In this document: positions 53,328-61,500 of the stretch, in pieces | Position numbering within the stretch: the stretch's first letter is position 1 | How the letters are laid out: the number at the start of each line of letters is the position of its first letter | Assembly (NCBI GenBank): GCA_023407175.1 | Contig: JAEYMU010000013.1 | Location: 1 to 64,000 of the forward strand | DNA length: 64,000 bases | Direction of reading: 5' to 3' | From: Bacillota bacterium | Lineage (GTDB): Bacteria; Bacillota_A; Clostridia; Lachnospirales; Lachnospiraceae | Made by a program: the position numbers and the translations under genes | The notes under the pieces: generated by a model | What the model was told of the DNA's origin: nothing | What the model saw: only the letters and a program-made list of their open reading frames with translations | Database searches by the model: none

Positions 53328-54428
53328 ATGAAACCATACGGCATATCAATCATATTTTTAATCACAGTCCTCTTTGTCTTGACAGGCTGCAGCAGCTCCG
53401 CAAAAGAAACGCAGAAACAAACACAGGGAGATACAGTAACGCAGCCCGCAAGCGGACAGCCGGCCTCAGGTACTGTCACGGAGGCTGTAAAGGAACCTGA
53501 CCCAGAGGATTATGTCTTAAAGGAAGGCACCACAGAAACCATTGATTATGATTCAAAGGCGATCGCTGATAATTTAATTGAAGAAAACACCGTACAAAAG
53601 CTCTATGTTTATTTGCCCCCAACATATCTCGAAGGCGATAAGGCATACCCGGTGGTATATTTTCTGCATGGCTTTGGCGAGTCTCCCGCTTCCTTTGTCC
53701 GGTATTCCAAAAGCTCCCTTGATCCCGCTTTTTCCCGTGATTCCTCGAAGGAATTTATCGTAGTGGCCGTGGAGGGAACCAATTCGGCGGGCGGCTCCTA
53801 CTATATCAATTCACCGGTCACCGGAAAATGGGGCGATTATACCTGGGAGGAGGTAGTCACCTATATTGACAGCAATTACAGAACCCTGGCAAATGCCCGG
53901 TCCAGAGGCATCTGCGGCTTTTCCATGGGAGGCTTCGGCGCGTTGAATCTCGCTTTTCTTCATCCTGAGGTTTACGGAGCAACCTATGCCATGTCTCCCG
54001 GTGTTCTGGCTCCCGGCAAAATCGGGGATGCACTTGATAGCTGGAGAAGTGATTACCTGTTCTTAAAGGCTTATTCGCTGGCCTTTGCCTATAACAGCAC
54101 CCCGCCCTATGAAACAACCCCTCTAAGGGACGGTTCCGATTCAGATAACGCCCTATTAGAGCGCTGGGAAGCCGGATTTGGTGATTGGGAGGAAAAATTA
54201 CAGGCATATCAGGCTTTGAAAACTCCGCTTCAGGCAATTGGCTTAAGCTATGGAATAAATGACAGCTATGGCTGGATTCCGGAGGGAACAAAGTATTTAT
54301 CGGGACTTTTAGATAAGGCTGGAATTGAGCATACCCTGTTTTCCTTTGAAGGAGGACATGCTATGCCGCCAAATACAATGGAGGATCATTTACTTCCATT
54401 TTTTCAAGCTTCCCTTTCGTGGGAGTAA
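53328..54428 (+). CDS. CE1-like esterase lipoprotein
   Basis: 366 residues. ATG 53328 follows GGAGGG; the longer frame to 53244 is not supported. Lipoprotein signal MKPYGISIIFLITVLFVLTGC (C21), then a Thr/Gln/Ala linker to about 55. The alpha/beta-hydrolase domain has an oxyanion segment YPVVYFLHGFGESPASF, nucleophile elbow GICGFSMGGFGA with S199, and a C-terminal catalytic His in FEGGHAMP. Architecture matches secreted feruloyl/acetylxylan-type esterases of carbohydrate esterase family 1. It would remove acyl groups from plant polysaccharides at the cell surface. It precedes a convergent mannanase. Confidence 0.88.
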   Translation: MKPYGISIIFLITVLFVLTGCSSSAKETQKQTQGDTVTQPASGQPASGTVTEAVKEPDPEDYVLKEGTTETIDYDSKAIADNLIEENTVQKLYVYLPPTYLEGDKAYPVVYFLHGFGESPASFVRYSKSSLDPAFSRDSSKEFIVVAVEGTNSAGGSYYINSPVTGKWGDYTWEEVVTYIDSNYRTLANARSRGICGFSMGGFGALNLAFLHPEVYGATYAMSPGVLAPGKIGDALDSWRSDYLFLKAYSLAFAYNSTPPYETTPLRDGSDSDNALLERWEAGFGDWEEKLQAYQALKTPLQAIGLSYGINDSYGWIPEGTKYLSGLLDKAGIEHTLFSFEGGHAMPPNTMEDHLLPFFQASLSWE

Positions 54429-54433
54429 CCAAA

Positions 54434-54458
54434 AGGGTGCCTCAAATAGAGGCACCCT
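54434..54458. terminator. Hairpin terminator between esterase and mannanase
   Basis: Perfect 10-bp stem AGGGTGCCTC and GAGGCACCCT with a 5-nt loop, then AATTTC. It probably serves both convergent genes. Confidence 0.85.
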
Positions 54459-54486
54459 AATTTCATTTCCAGTCATTACTTCTTAC

Positions 54487-56613
54487 TTACGGTTCTGTTC
54501 CCAGTACTAAGGCACCATCATAATAAACCGTGATATGTGCGTTATTATCATAGGAATAATCATTGGACTGGTCATAAACACTCCAGTCACTCTTACACAA
54601 CCTGGTATTGATAGTCAGTGTGGAGCCTGCCGATAAGACATCACTGGTACTCAGCTTAATTTCAATATATGAACTTGCATTTGTCTTAGGACTGCTCATC
54701 GTTATTACGCTTCCGCTGACAGAGCTTAGATACGATACATACCAGGGAGACTTATTCAATGATACCGCAGCCGTATCGCAATAGAAGTTTTCAGCCGCCG
54801 TTCCCTCCTTGGTATAGTAATAACGGATGGTCAGCTTGGACAAATTAATGTCGCCGCCGCTGACATGCTTAAGCGTTATATTGTTCGTTATGGTATTCGT
54901 AGAAACAGAGGAATTGCCTGTATCCGTCAAGCTTAACGTCAAGCTGCCGGATGGCGTCGGTGTCGGTGTAACGGTAGGCGTTGGCGTAGCCGTTGGAGTA
55001 GGCGTTGCGGTCGGCGTCGGTGTCGGCGTTACACTTGTGGTCGGTGTCGGGGTAGGGGTAACGGTAGGAGTGCCGCCTCCAAAGCTGGGCAGCTCATCCA
55101 GAGTAATCACCGCATTACTGTTATATACCTTATAAACCATCGACGCCTCCGTATAAGTACTGCCGATATTTCCCGAGCTCATCAGGAAATCCCCATACCA
55201 GACTCCGAACCACAGCCAATAGGTGTTATCCCTTACCATCAAATCCGGGTCCATCATAACACCGTTTTCACTTAAGGTGGCCATCTTGTTACCATTCGAA
55301 TAATTCACTGTTTTCATAAACTGATCGGACTGAACACTGTAGTTATAGCCAGCAGCGTAGATATCCGTACCAACAATATCACAATATGCATCACCGGGAT
55401 ACCAGTCGGCACTTTGTCCGTTCCAAACCCAAATCAGATTATTCAAGTGATGATAATAGGTCTGACGGTTAAACATCAGCTTATACAGCCAAAGATACGG
55501 CTCCGCCCCCTTTGCACCCCACCAGAACCAGCCGCCGCTGGCCTCGTGAAGCGGTCTCCAGAGAACAGTAACCCCTGCCTGCTGCAAGGTATTCAGATAA
55601 CCTGATATAACATCAATATCACGAACCAGAAGATAACACTCCTCTGAAATCTGCCCAGCCTCATACATGGTTTTAATTTCACTCAAGGGCTTTGTGCTGA
55701 TATCATAGGTAGTGACTGCCTTCGATATATCAAAGGAGGTACTCTCTGTGTAGAAGGAGGCTCCTCCCTTCGGCGCGTGCCAGTGCCATTGGAAGGAGGT
55801 CAACCCGCCTTTTTGATCCCAGGCAAGTGCCAGATTTACTTCATCTGAATTCTGCCAGGAGCTGGCAGGAGAACAAAAGATTAAATCAAACAAACGCACT
55901 GCAGGATATTTTCCTGTATAGCTGTAGAGAGCTTCCGCTTCTGTATTGGTATTCAAGGTACAGCTTTGTCCTGATAAGGTGTGCTTGCCATAAATGCTCT
56001 TCAGATAAGTCATAATATTCTTGGTTTTTTGATTGGCATTTGGATTTACAAGGGTTGAGGTAGCACTTGCGTATACCGAATCCTTCACACCGGAGCCATC
56101 TTCAATCAAGATATAATCCAGATCGAACCAGCCCCAATATTCCTTAATGGATATGGTCGCGGTTCCTGCCTGCAGGTATACGCCTTCGATTACGGTATCA
56201 TGCCAGGCACCGTCACCCGTACTGTATATCGTTGCTGCCTGGGCACCATTAATATAAAGATAATTTTCCTTATAGCTGTCCGAGGCAGTTCGAACAGTAA
56301 AGGTATAATGCTGGGTAGCAGGAATGGTAACCTGCATGGACCAGGAATTGCTGCTGGACTGGGTAAACCCGGTAGCATAACCGGTTCCACTGTAGCCGGC
56401 TCTTGTGGTAGCCGTCGTAACACTTCCGGCCATCACTGCATTCTCAGCCTCCAGCTTGCTGGAAAACTCCGTTGCGGCATATGCCTTCGTTAGGTTGCTG
56501 TCATCCGTACCCCATACTCCGGTTAATAACCCCGTAGCATTACTTAGGAGCGTTGACACAAGCAATGCCATACTTAGCATCAATGCCATAAAACTCTTTT
56601 TCATCCTTCTCAT
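54487..56613 (-). CDS. Modular GH26 beta-mannanase (CBM35-like, GH26, CBM3)
   Basis: 708 residues. Signal peptide KKSFMALMLSMALLVSTLLSNATG. Residues about 50-172 are a CBM35-like module (FSSKLEAENAVMAGSV ... WGWFDLDYILIEDGSG). The GH26 domain spans about 192-510: acid/base E357 in VLWRPLHEASGGWFWWG and nucleophile E449 in MATLSENGVM. A Thr-Pro linker follows at 515-554. A CBM3-type module (about 556-708) contains LTIRYYYTKEG, WYVSYLSSVSG and a closing YDNNAHITVYYDGALVLGTEP. It hydrolyses beta-1,4-mannan outside the cell while tethered to cellulose. AGGGGG precedes the ATG. An operator like that of the maltodextrin operon lies upstream. Confidence 0.95.
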   Translation of the reverse strand: MRRMKKSFMALMLSMALLVSTLLSNATGLLTGVWGTDDSNLTKAYAATEFSSKLEAENAVMAGSVTTATTRAGYSGTGYATGFTQSSSNSWSMQVTIPATQHYTFTVRTASDSYKENYLYINGAQAATIYSTGDGAWHDTVIEGVYLQAGTATISIKEYWGWFDLDYILIEDGSGVKDSVYASATSTLVNPNANQKTKNIMTYLKSIYGKHTLSGQSCTLNTNTEAEALYSYTGKYPAVRLFDLIFCSPASSWQNSDEVNLALAWDQKGGLTSFQWHWHAPKGGASFYTESTSFDISKAVTTYDISTKPLSEIKTMYEAGQISEECYLLVRDIDVISGYLNTLQQAGVTVLWRPLHEASGGWFWWGAKGAEPYLWLYKLMFNRQTYYHHLNNLIWVWNGQSADWYPGDAYCDIVGTDIYAAGYNYSVQSDQFMKTVNYSNGNKMATLSENGVMMDPDLMVRDNTYWLWFGVWYGDFLMSSGNIGSTYTEASMVYKVYNSNAVITLDELPSFGGGTPTVTPTPTPTTSVTPTPTPTATPTPTATPTPTVTPTPTPSGSLTLSLTDTGNSSVSTNTITNNITLKHVSGGDINLSKLTIRYYYTKEGTAAENFYCDTAAVSLNKSPWYVSYLSSVSGSVITMSSPKTNASSYIEIKLSTSDVLSAGSTLTINTRLCKSDWSVYDQSNDYSYDNNAHITVYYDGALVLGTEP
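54950..55075. repeat. Low-complexity repeat encoding the Thr-Pro linker of the mannanase
   Basis: Tandem GGCGTNGGTGTNGG-type units on the plus strand encode the (TPTP)n linker on the minus strand. They also create a spurious long valine/glycine open frame on the plus strand. Confidence 0.9.
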
Positions 56614-56684
56614 TACTTAAACCCCCTTTTAATATAATAGAATATATAATCCGGGCAGATATCGCCCACATTACCGAACAGTTG

Positions 56685-56702
56685 AGGAAAGCGTTTATTT
56701 CC
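56685..56702. promoter_or_regulatory. Operator-like site upstream of the mannanase
   Basis: AGGAAAGCGTTTATTTCC, sharing AGGAAAGCGTTT with the site before the maltodextrin-binding lipoprotein, in the same orientation relative to the gene. GGAAA/TTTCC form its palindromic ends. Confidence 0.6.
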
Positions 56703-56980
56703 ATAAAATCAGTCAGATTTATTTAAAATCCTGCGGATTACATATAAAAGTTATAAAAATAAGGGAAGTCTTTATTCTGGAAGCCAGCTAGATAGGATGT
56801 TTTTACTTCTTTATAGAAACAGCACTTTACTGCCGATATATGATCACTTTATGCCAAAGGGAAACTGCTTGTACACATTTTCATATATGATTTTACCATA
56901 TCATACATATTTTTACAACTATGATAGTAATAATTTACCATTTTATAGCATTTAAATTCCAATAACAAAATCTTAGCTCT
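56703..56980. other. Intergenic stretch upstream of the mannanase
   Basis: No gene. AT-rich promoter and leader region; no convincing -35/-10 pair could be chosen. Confidence 0.4.
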
Positions 56981-57017
56981 GTAAAAGGCCTGTCACACCA
57001 AGTGACAGGCCTTTTAC
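56981..57017 (-). terminator. Hairpin terminator of the sigma/zf-HC2 operon
   Basis: Perfect 16-bp stem GTAAAAGGCCTGTCAC and GTGACAGGCCTTTTAC with a 5-nt loop. Only a short T-run is built into the stem. Confidence 0.8.
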
Positions 57018-57078
57018 AAAAGTATCCTTCGTTAAAATTGTGTTCAGTACAACCTTATCATTCCATGACCACGACAGC

Positions 57079-58341
57079 TCAATCGACTGGCTCTCCAGAG
57101 TATTCAGAGTAGGAGTAAAACGTGGAGGTCAAATTATATTCATCATCCAGCTTCTCTCCCGCGGAATCCGTTTCGCTATATGACCCGCTAAAATCCAGCT
57201 TTCCCTGAGAGGAACGTATCACAAGTCCGAAGCCCCTTACCGTCGTTCCATCCACCTGAAACAAAATATCATAATCCAGCTGATAAGAGCCATCATATAC
57301 ATAGTAAATACCTCTTAGCTTCATACCGGCAACAGTTACTCCCCTATCCGAAAGCTTTTGCATATTGTTAACAAAATTGGCCGTACAGGATGCCGCATAG
57401 CTTTCATAGCCTATATCAATATATTTCTGCCGCACCTTCGCCTGCTCCTCTTCATTCTTCTTCTCCTGCTCCAAAGCCGCTTCATATACCTGCACCGGTA
57501 ATATATCCGCTTCACGGGCTAACCCGGTCAGCATTTCATCCCCCTCCTCTGTGCCGCTGCTGTTTTTAAAATGATAGGGTATATAATAGCCCCCATAGGT
57601 GCTTGATATCGACTCCGGACCATTACCCAAATCCACATATGCTTCCTGGGCATTTTTCTCTCCCAGCTCCGGATCATTCTTAAGCAGCTGTTCATATTGC
57701 TGTGCCGGGATTATGTATTTATTAGAGAAATAGATTTCACTCCAGAAAGCAAGCTCATCCTGATCGGACTCATACTGGTAATAATACGTCATTATTTCCT
57801 TTTTTGCATAATAGTCCGTATCTCCGATCCTGATCATAGAATAAATATCCTCCAGGGATTCTATATCCTCAGGGGTTGTTAAGTCCTGGTATCTTCCCTC
57901 CAGATCAATATAGGAAAAGGCTTTCTCATAATTACCCCTTTTTATTTCAGACAGCATTGCATGTGTTTTATATAAAATACCTATATTGGTATAGCTGATA
58001 CCTTCACCGCCGGCTTGATTTATCCCCAGATAAATATTAGGAATTAGAAACAGAATGCAAAGGATTAATGCAAGAAGGCGTCTTCGCAGCCTTTTAAAGG
58101 CCTTTTTCGCAGTGAAAGAGGAAACTATTTCATCCTTCCTTAAGTTCAGATCACTTAGTTTCTCATTATTTTCGGAAATAAGCTCCTGGTTCACTGCCAT
58201 ACTGGTCATATTTTTATACTTCTGATTACAGCTGTCACATTCCATCAGATGTGCTTCAACCAGCTCTTTCGTATCCTCTGAACAGATACCATCCGCATAA
58301 AGCGGTAATAAATCCTCAATGATAGTACATTTTATATTCAT
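57079..58341 (-). CDS. Zinc-finger anti-sigma factor (zf-HC2) with extracytoplasmic domain
   Basis: 420 residues. The N-terminal anti-sigma zinc finger is CTIIEDLLPLYADGICSEDTKELVEAHLMECDSCNQKYKNM, with the HxxxCxxC pattern at its end. A transmembrane helix RRLLALILCILFLIPNIYLGI lies near residue 85-106. The large extracytoplasmic part (about 110-420) includes a charged coiled-coil-like stretch EAALEQEKKNEEEQAKVRQKYIDIG and a beta-rich C terminus. Its start overlaps the sigma gene stop by 4 bp, which fits a stoichiometric membrane anti-sigma partner. The signal is unknown. Confidence 0.88.
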   Translation of the reverse strand: MNIKCTIIEDLLPLYADGICSEDTKELVEAHLMECDSCNQKYKNMTSMAVNQELISENNEKLSDLNLRKDEIVSSFTAKKAFKRLRRRLLALILCILFLIPNIYLGINQAGGEGISYTNIGILYKTHAMLSEIKRGNYEKAFSYIDLEGRYQDLTTPEDIESLEDIYSMIRIGDTDYYAKKEIMTYYYQYESDQDELAFWSEIYFSNKYIIPAQQYEQLLKNDPELGEKNAQEAYVDLGNGPESISSTYGGYYIPYHFKNSSGTEEGDEMLTGLAREADILPVQVYEAALEQEKKNEEEQAKVRQKYIDIGYESYAASCTANFVNNMQKLSDRGVTVAGMKLRGIYYVYDGSYQLDYDILFQVDGTTVRGFGLVIRSSQGKLDFSGSYSETDSAGEKLDDEYNLTSTFYSYSEYSGEPVD

Positions 58342-58823
58342 TGCAGTCCCTCCATTTCATGAATCAATCGCTCCTTCGCACGATAAAAGGTTACCTTGGC
58401 CCAGGTTTCACTTTTACCGAATACCGCCGCTATTTCTTTATATTTGAGTTCGCCGAAGATTTTCAGTGTAAAAACCTCTTTATATGGCTCCGGCAGCCTA
58501 TGTAATGCCTTATGCAGCGATATTGCCTGTTCCTTCCGGATCAGCCGATCAATAAAATTCTCAGAGTCTTCGATGCTTTCCATATCAACCTGAGGCTTCG
58601 TATGCTTTCTCTTCTTACATTCATTATAATAAGCATTTCTTCCAATCTGGCACAGCCAGGTATACATACTGCATTTTCCTTCAAATTGATTGATATGTAA
58701 GAAAGCCCGGTAGAACGTTTCCTGCGTCAGTTCCTCTGCGAGGTCTATCTCCCCGGTGAGAGACAGCAGATAACGAAATACCTGCTTGGCATAAATATCA
58801 TAAAGCTCCGAGAATTTTGCCAC
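58338..58823 (-). CDS. ECF-type RNA polymerase sigma factor
   Basis: 161 residues, GTG start at 58823 with GGGGAAGG upstream. Region 2 is YAKQVFRYLLSLTGEIDLAEELTQETFYRAFLHINQFEGKCSMYTWLCQIGRNAYYNECKKRK. Region 4 is LPEPYKEVFTLKIFGELKYKEIAAVFGKSETWAKVTFYRAKERL. It is cotranscribed with the zf-HC2 anti-sigma gene. An ECF-like promoter with GTCTAAT precedes it. Confidence 0.94.
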   Translation of the reverse strand: MAKFSELYDIYAKQVFRYLLSLTGEIDLAEELTQETFYRAFLHINQFEGKCSMYTWLCQIGRNAYYNECKKRKHTKPQVDMESIEDSENFIDRLIRKEQAISLHKALHRLPEPYKEVFTLKIFGELKYKEIAAVFGKSETWAKVTFYRAKERLIHEMEGLQ

Positions 58824-58891
58824 ACCTTCCCCTCCTCTCTTTTTTGTTCATGACAAGTGCATCAGCCTGCCAATTCATCTTCTTTACGTGT

Positions 58892-58921
58892 ATTAGACAA
58901 CGATATCATGAAAAGGTTACA
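58892..58921 (-). promoter_or_regulatory. ECF-type promoter of the sigma/zf-HC2 operon
   Basis: Minus strand TGTAACC (58921-58915), 16 bp, GTCTAAT (58898-58892). The -35 has the AAC core seen in many ECF promoters. Confidence 0.6.
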
Positions 58922-59064
58922 AATTATTTTTATAACACAACGCCGGTATCCTGTAATCAGAATACCGGCGTCCTATATTATAATAATTTATATGTTTTAT
59001 TAATACAATAAAATCCGTATGCTAAATCACTTTTTATATCACAAGCTTCCGCAGGAAATTTTGA

Positions 59065-59772
59065 TTATCTGCTGAAATTTTTACGTTTCTTAATCCAAAT
59101 TGCTGTACCACCAACAATCACGGCTACTCCTGCGATGCAGGCCAATACTACAGGGAGCCATGCATCTGATTTTTCTTCGGTAGCCGCTGTTCCTGTCGCA
59201 TACATAATTGCTTCGGGGTCAGTTACTGACTGATTAGCGGCCTCCGCACTGGTAATCTCCATTTCTGCCTTGGAATCATTAATTACCGAGTTGTCCGTCG
59301 TTGCGGAAGCATCAACAGCAACTCCTGAATCTGCTGCCTTTGACGAATCCGTTTCAGCTGCATCCGCCGTATCTGCAATGGACACTACCGGAGCCTGGGT
59401 GTATGCAATTTCGGGACTATATAAGGTAGCCTGCTCTTCTTCAACCACCTTAATCAGGTCTTTTCCAAAAGTATCATACAAATAATCTGCATTTGCATCA
59501 CTATAGGGAGTAATTCCGATCTGGATATAGTTATCTATAACACAGGTACTTGTCACTTGAAAGCCCATACTATCTATTTTCTTTGCACCCTCTCCAAATA
59601 AAAACTCGTCAATTTCCACCTGCTTATCATATAGCTTACTGTCAACTTCCTGTGTTCCTGCATAGGCAGCTGTCGTCTGGCCCTCTGCTTCGGCTGCCAA
59701 AGCCGCAGAGGAGGGGAATGCCAACATGCAGGCGCTAATAAATAATACTTTCATCAATTTTGTTTTAATCAT
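59065..59772 (-). CDS. Secreted single-pass membrane protein of unknown function
   Basis: 235 residues. ATG 59772 is selected because GGAGG lies 8 bp upstream; the frame extends to 59787. It has a signal peptide LMKVLFISACMLAFPSSAALAAEA, then a small domain VDSKLYDKQVEIDEFLFGEGAKKIDSMGFQVTSTCVIDNYIQIGITPY, an Ala/Asp/Ser/Thr-rich linker (about 130-195) and a C-terminal transmembrane helix WLPVVLACIAGVAVIVGGTAIWI followed by KKRKN. No LPxTG motif. It lies 57 bp downstream of the sigma/DUF4367 pair and is probably part of that regulon. Confidence 0.72.
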   Translation of the reverse strand: MIKTKLMKVLFISACMLAFPSSAALAAEAEGQTTAAYAGTQEVDSKLYDKQVEIDEFLFGEGAKKIDSMGFQVTSTCVIDNYIQIGITPYSDANADYLYDTFGKDLIKVVEEEQATLYSPEIAYTQAPVVSIADTADAAETDSSKAADSGVAVDASATTDNSVINDSKAEMEITSAEAANQSVTDPEAIMYATGTAATEEKSDAWLPVVLACIAGVAVIVGGTAIWIKKRKNFSR

Positions 59773-59829
59773 ATCATTATCCTCCATAATTTTAATGTTT
59801 GTTTTGTTTTTATAAGCTGCAATTCATGG

Positions 59830-60555
59830 TTATGACATTGCTTTGGCGACCTTAACCGCTTCCTCCCGGGTAAGCTGTCCGGATATACTGTAATGAATCT
59901 CTTCCTTATACCAATGCAGCTCGATGTACTGATCCCCGGTTCCAGCCTCGTCCCCCGGCTGTAATTTCTTTATATATCCCGTAAAGCCATCCATGGAAAT
60001 AGCCTCATAGCCGCTAACCCCCTCCTGGGAAGCTGACTTCTCCTCTGTTATATAAATCGACTGTTCCCCCGATTGATAGCTTAATATAATTTTATCCGCA
60101 CTGCTCCTATCGGCTCCAAAAGCCTGTATCCCATCAAGCTGATATTCTTCGGGAAGATAATCCGGTGTAAGAAAAGCACTGCCAAAGATCTCACCGGCCT
60201 CCTCCATTGTATTCAGCCGCCAGGTATTTTCCTGGGAGCTATCCTGTACGATCGAGCTCGCCGCACTTTCGGGCGCGGTTTCCGTAACCTTTGCGGTATC
60301 CTGTGTATTATCAGCAAGAAGATTTATTTCCGTGTTTTCCTCCTGCTTCACAGGACTTTTAATCGGTAAGATGCCGGATAGGTTCAGAAAACCCAACGTT
60401 AGAAGCAGACACGCTGCCGGTATCAGAACTCTGCCTGCAAAAGCATAATTTTTCTTCTTACACTGAGCCAGAGTTCTTCTCTTAAGGTCTTCTCCTGCAT
60501 TGATATCACTCATGATTTCATCTGCGATGCTTTTGAAATCTTCCAATTTATCCAT
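59830..60555 (-). CDS. DUF4367 protein, putative membrane anti-sigma factor
   Basis: 241 residues. A short cytoplasmic N terminus (1-40) precedes a transmembrane segment VLIPAACLLLTLGFLNLSGIL. The extracytoplasmic part has a Ser/Thr/Glu linker and a DUF4367-type C-terminal domain: FLTPDYLPEEYQLDGIQAFG, IILSYQSGEQSIYITEEK and LHWYKEEIHYSISGQLTREEAVKVAKAM. DUF4367 proteins accompany ECF sigma factors. Its start overlaps the sigma stop by 8 bp, as expected for a cognate anti-sigma protein. Confidence 0.86.
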   Translation of the reverse strand: MDKLEDFKSIADEIMSDINAGEDLKRRTLAQCKKKNYAFAGRVLIPAACLLLTLGFLNLSGILPIKSPVKQEENTEINLLADNTQDTAKVTETAPESAASSIVQDSSQENTWRLNTMEEAGEIFGSAFLTPDYLPEEYQLDGIQAFGADRSSADKIILSYQSGEQSIYITEEKSASQEGVSGYEAISMDGFTGYIKKLQPGDEAGTGDQYIELHWYKEEIHYSISGQLTREEAVKVAKAMS

Positions 60556-61105
60556 TCAAATCCACCCTCCCTTCGAGCTTTGTTTTTAATATCTCTCTGG
60601 CTCTGTAAAGCCGGCTCCTTACCGTGCCTTCCGGGATATTCAAGATTTTACTGATTTGTAAGGTATCGTAATCCTGGTAATAATAAAGAATGACAACCTC
60701 CTTATAGGCAGGCTTGAGGGAGATCACTTCATGAAACAGAAGCCGGTTTTCCTCCGATTTTATGATACGGCTCTCAACACCCGGATTACTGTCTTCATTT
60801 ACAATTGTGTCTGTCAGGTTCACTCTTCTTAACCAGGCACTCCGTAATATATCCTTGCAGGTATTAATCGTTATTTTTATAATCCATGTTTTCTCGCTGC
60901 TTTCTCCCTTAAAGCTTCCATATTTATGAAAGACCTTTATAAACACTTCCTGAAAGGCATCCTCCGCTTTATGGTAATCCTTAAGAAACATATAGGCAGT
61001 TCTGAGAACATCATTTCCATAGGTGTCCATCATTCTCTTTATTTCTATTTCAATATCTTTACTTTTGCTTAGGCTATTCTCCTTTGGTACCGAAAGGGAA
61101 TACAT
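60548..61105 (-). CDS. ECF-type RNA polymerase sigma factor
   Basis: 185 residues. ATG 61105 is preferred because AAAGGAGG lies 6 bp upstream; the ORF extends to 61135. Region 2 is MDTYGNDVLRTAYMFLKDYHKAEDAFQEVFIKVFHKYGSFKGESSEKTWIIKITINTCKDIL and region 4 is LKPAYKEVVILYYYQDYDTLQISKILNIPEGTVRSRLYRAREILKTKL. It is followed by its DUF4367 partner. A GTCTAAT element lies about 33 bp before the start codon. Confidence 0.94.
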   Translation of the reverse strand: MYSLSVPKENSLSKSKDIEIEIKRMMDTYGNDVLRTAYMFLKDYHKAEDAFQEVFIKVFHKYGSFKGESSEKTWIIKITINTCKDILRSAWLRRVNLTDTIVNEDSNPGVESRIIKSEENRLLFHEVISLKPAYKEVVILYYYQDYDTLQISKILNIPEGTVRSRLYRAREILKTKLEGRVDLNG

Positions 61106-61137
61106 TGTGTGCCTCCTTTCTTTGTGTGCCTTCACTG

Positions 61138-61144
61138 ATTAGAC
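61138..61144 (-). promoter_or_regulatory. ECF-type -10 element GTCTAAT
   Basis: Minus strand GCGTCTAAT ends 33 bp upstream of the sigma start codon. The -35 is not clear. The same heptamer precedes the two other ECF operons in the window. Confidence 0.5.
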
Positions 61145-61385
61145 GCCAGTGCAGCAATTCATGCTCCCGCTGTTTTATATTTTTTTATAGGCTCATGAAT
61201 TCAGACCAATAAAAAAACATTCTGATTTTATTCATCCGAATGTTTCCTGTTTATTTCTTATCCTTTATATTTTTCTAATATTGCAGGCAATCTATACCTG
61301 ATCTTATAAAAAAGCCTTTTAGACCGGTTATCTACCATATTGTTTACGAAACAAAGAGTTTCCTTTGCGAAACTCTGACATAAAA
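61145..61385. other. Intergenic stretch with small hairpins
   Basis: No supported gene. Holds AAACATTC/GAATGTTT (about 61217-61247) and GAGTTTC/GAAACTC (about 61351-61370) stem-loops between the amylase terminator and the sigma promoter. Confidence 0.5.
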
Positions 61386-61422
61386 AATCGCAAGGCTTAC
61401 CCCATATGTAAGCCTTGCGATT
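61386..61422 (-). terminator. Rho-independent terminator of the alpha-amylase gene
   Basis: Perfect 15-bp stem AATCGCAAGGCTTAC and GTAAGCCTTGCGATT with a 7-nt loop, followed on the minus strand by TTTTATG. Confidence 0.9.
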
Positions 61423-61500
61423 ATAACAGTTATAAAATTGCGAATTCAATCTGTCTGAAGCGACCGCATTCTCTGCCTCACCCAGGAAGCATCTGAGTCA

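Noticed and set aside
54827..55135. 102-codon plus-strand frame rich in Val/Gly
   Set aside because: It is the antisense of the Thr-Pro linker of the mannanase and is low-complexity.
61258..61449. 63-codon minus-strand frame
   Set aside because: It runs through the strong terminator hairpin of the amylase gene and has no ribosome site.
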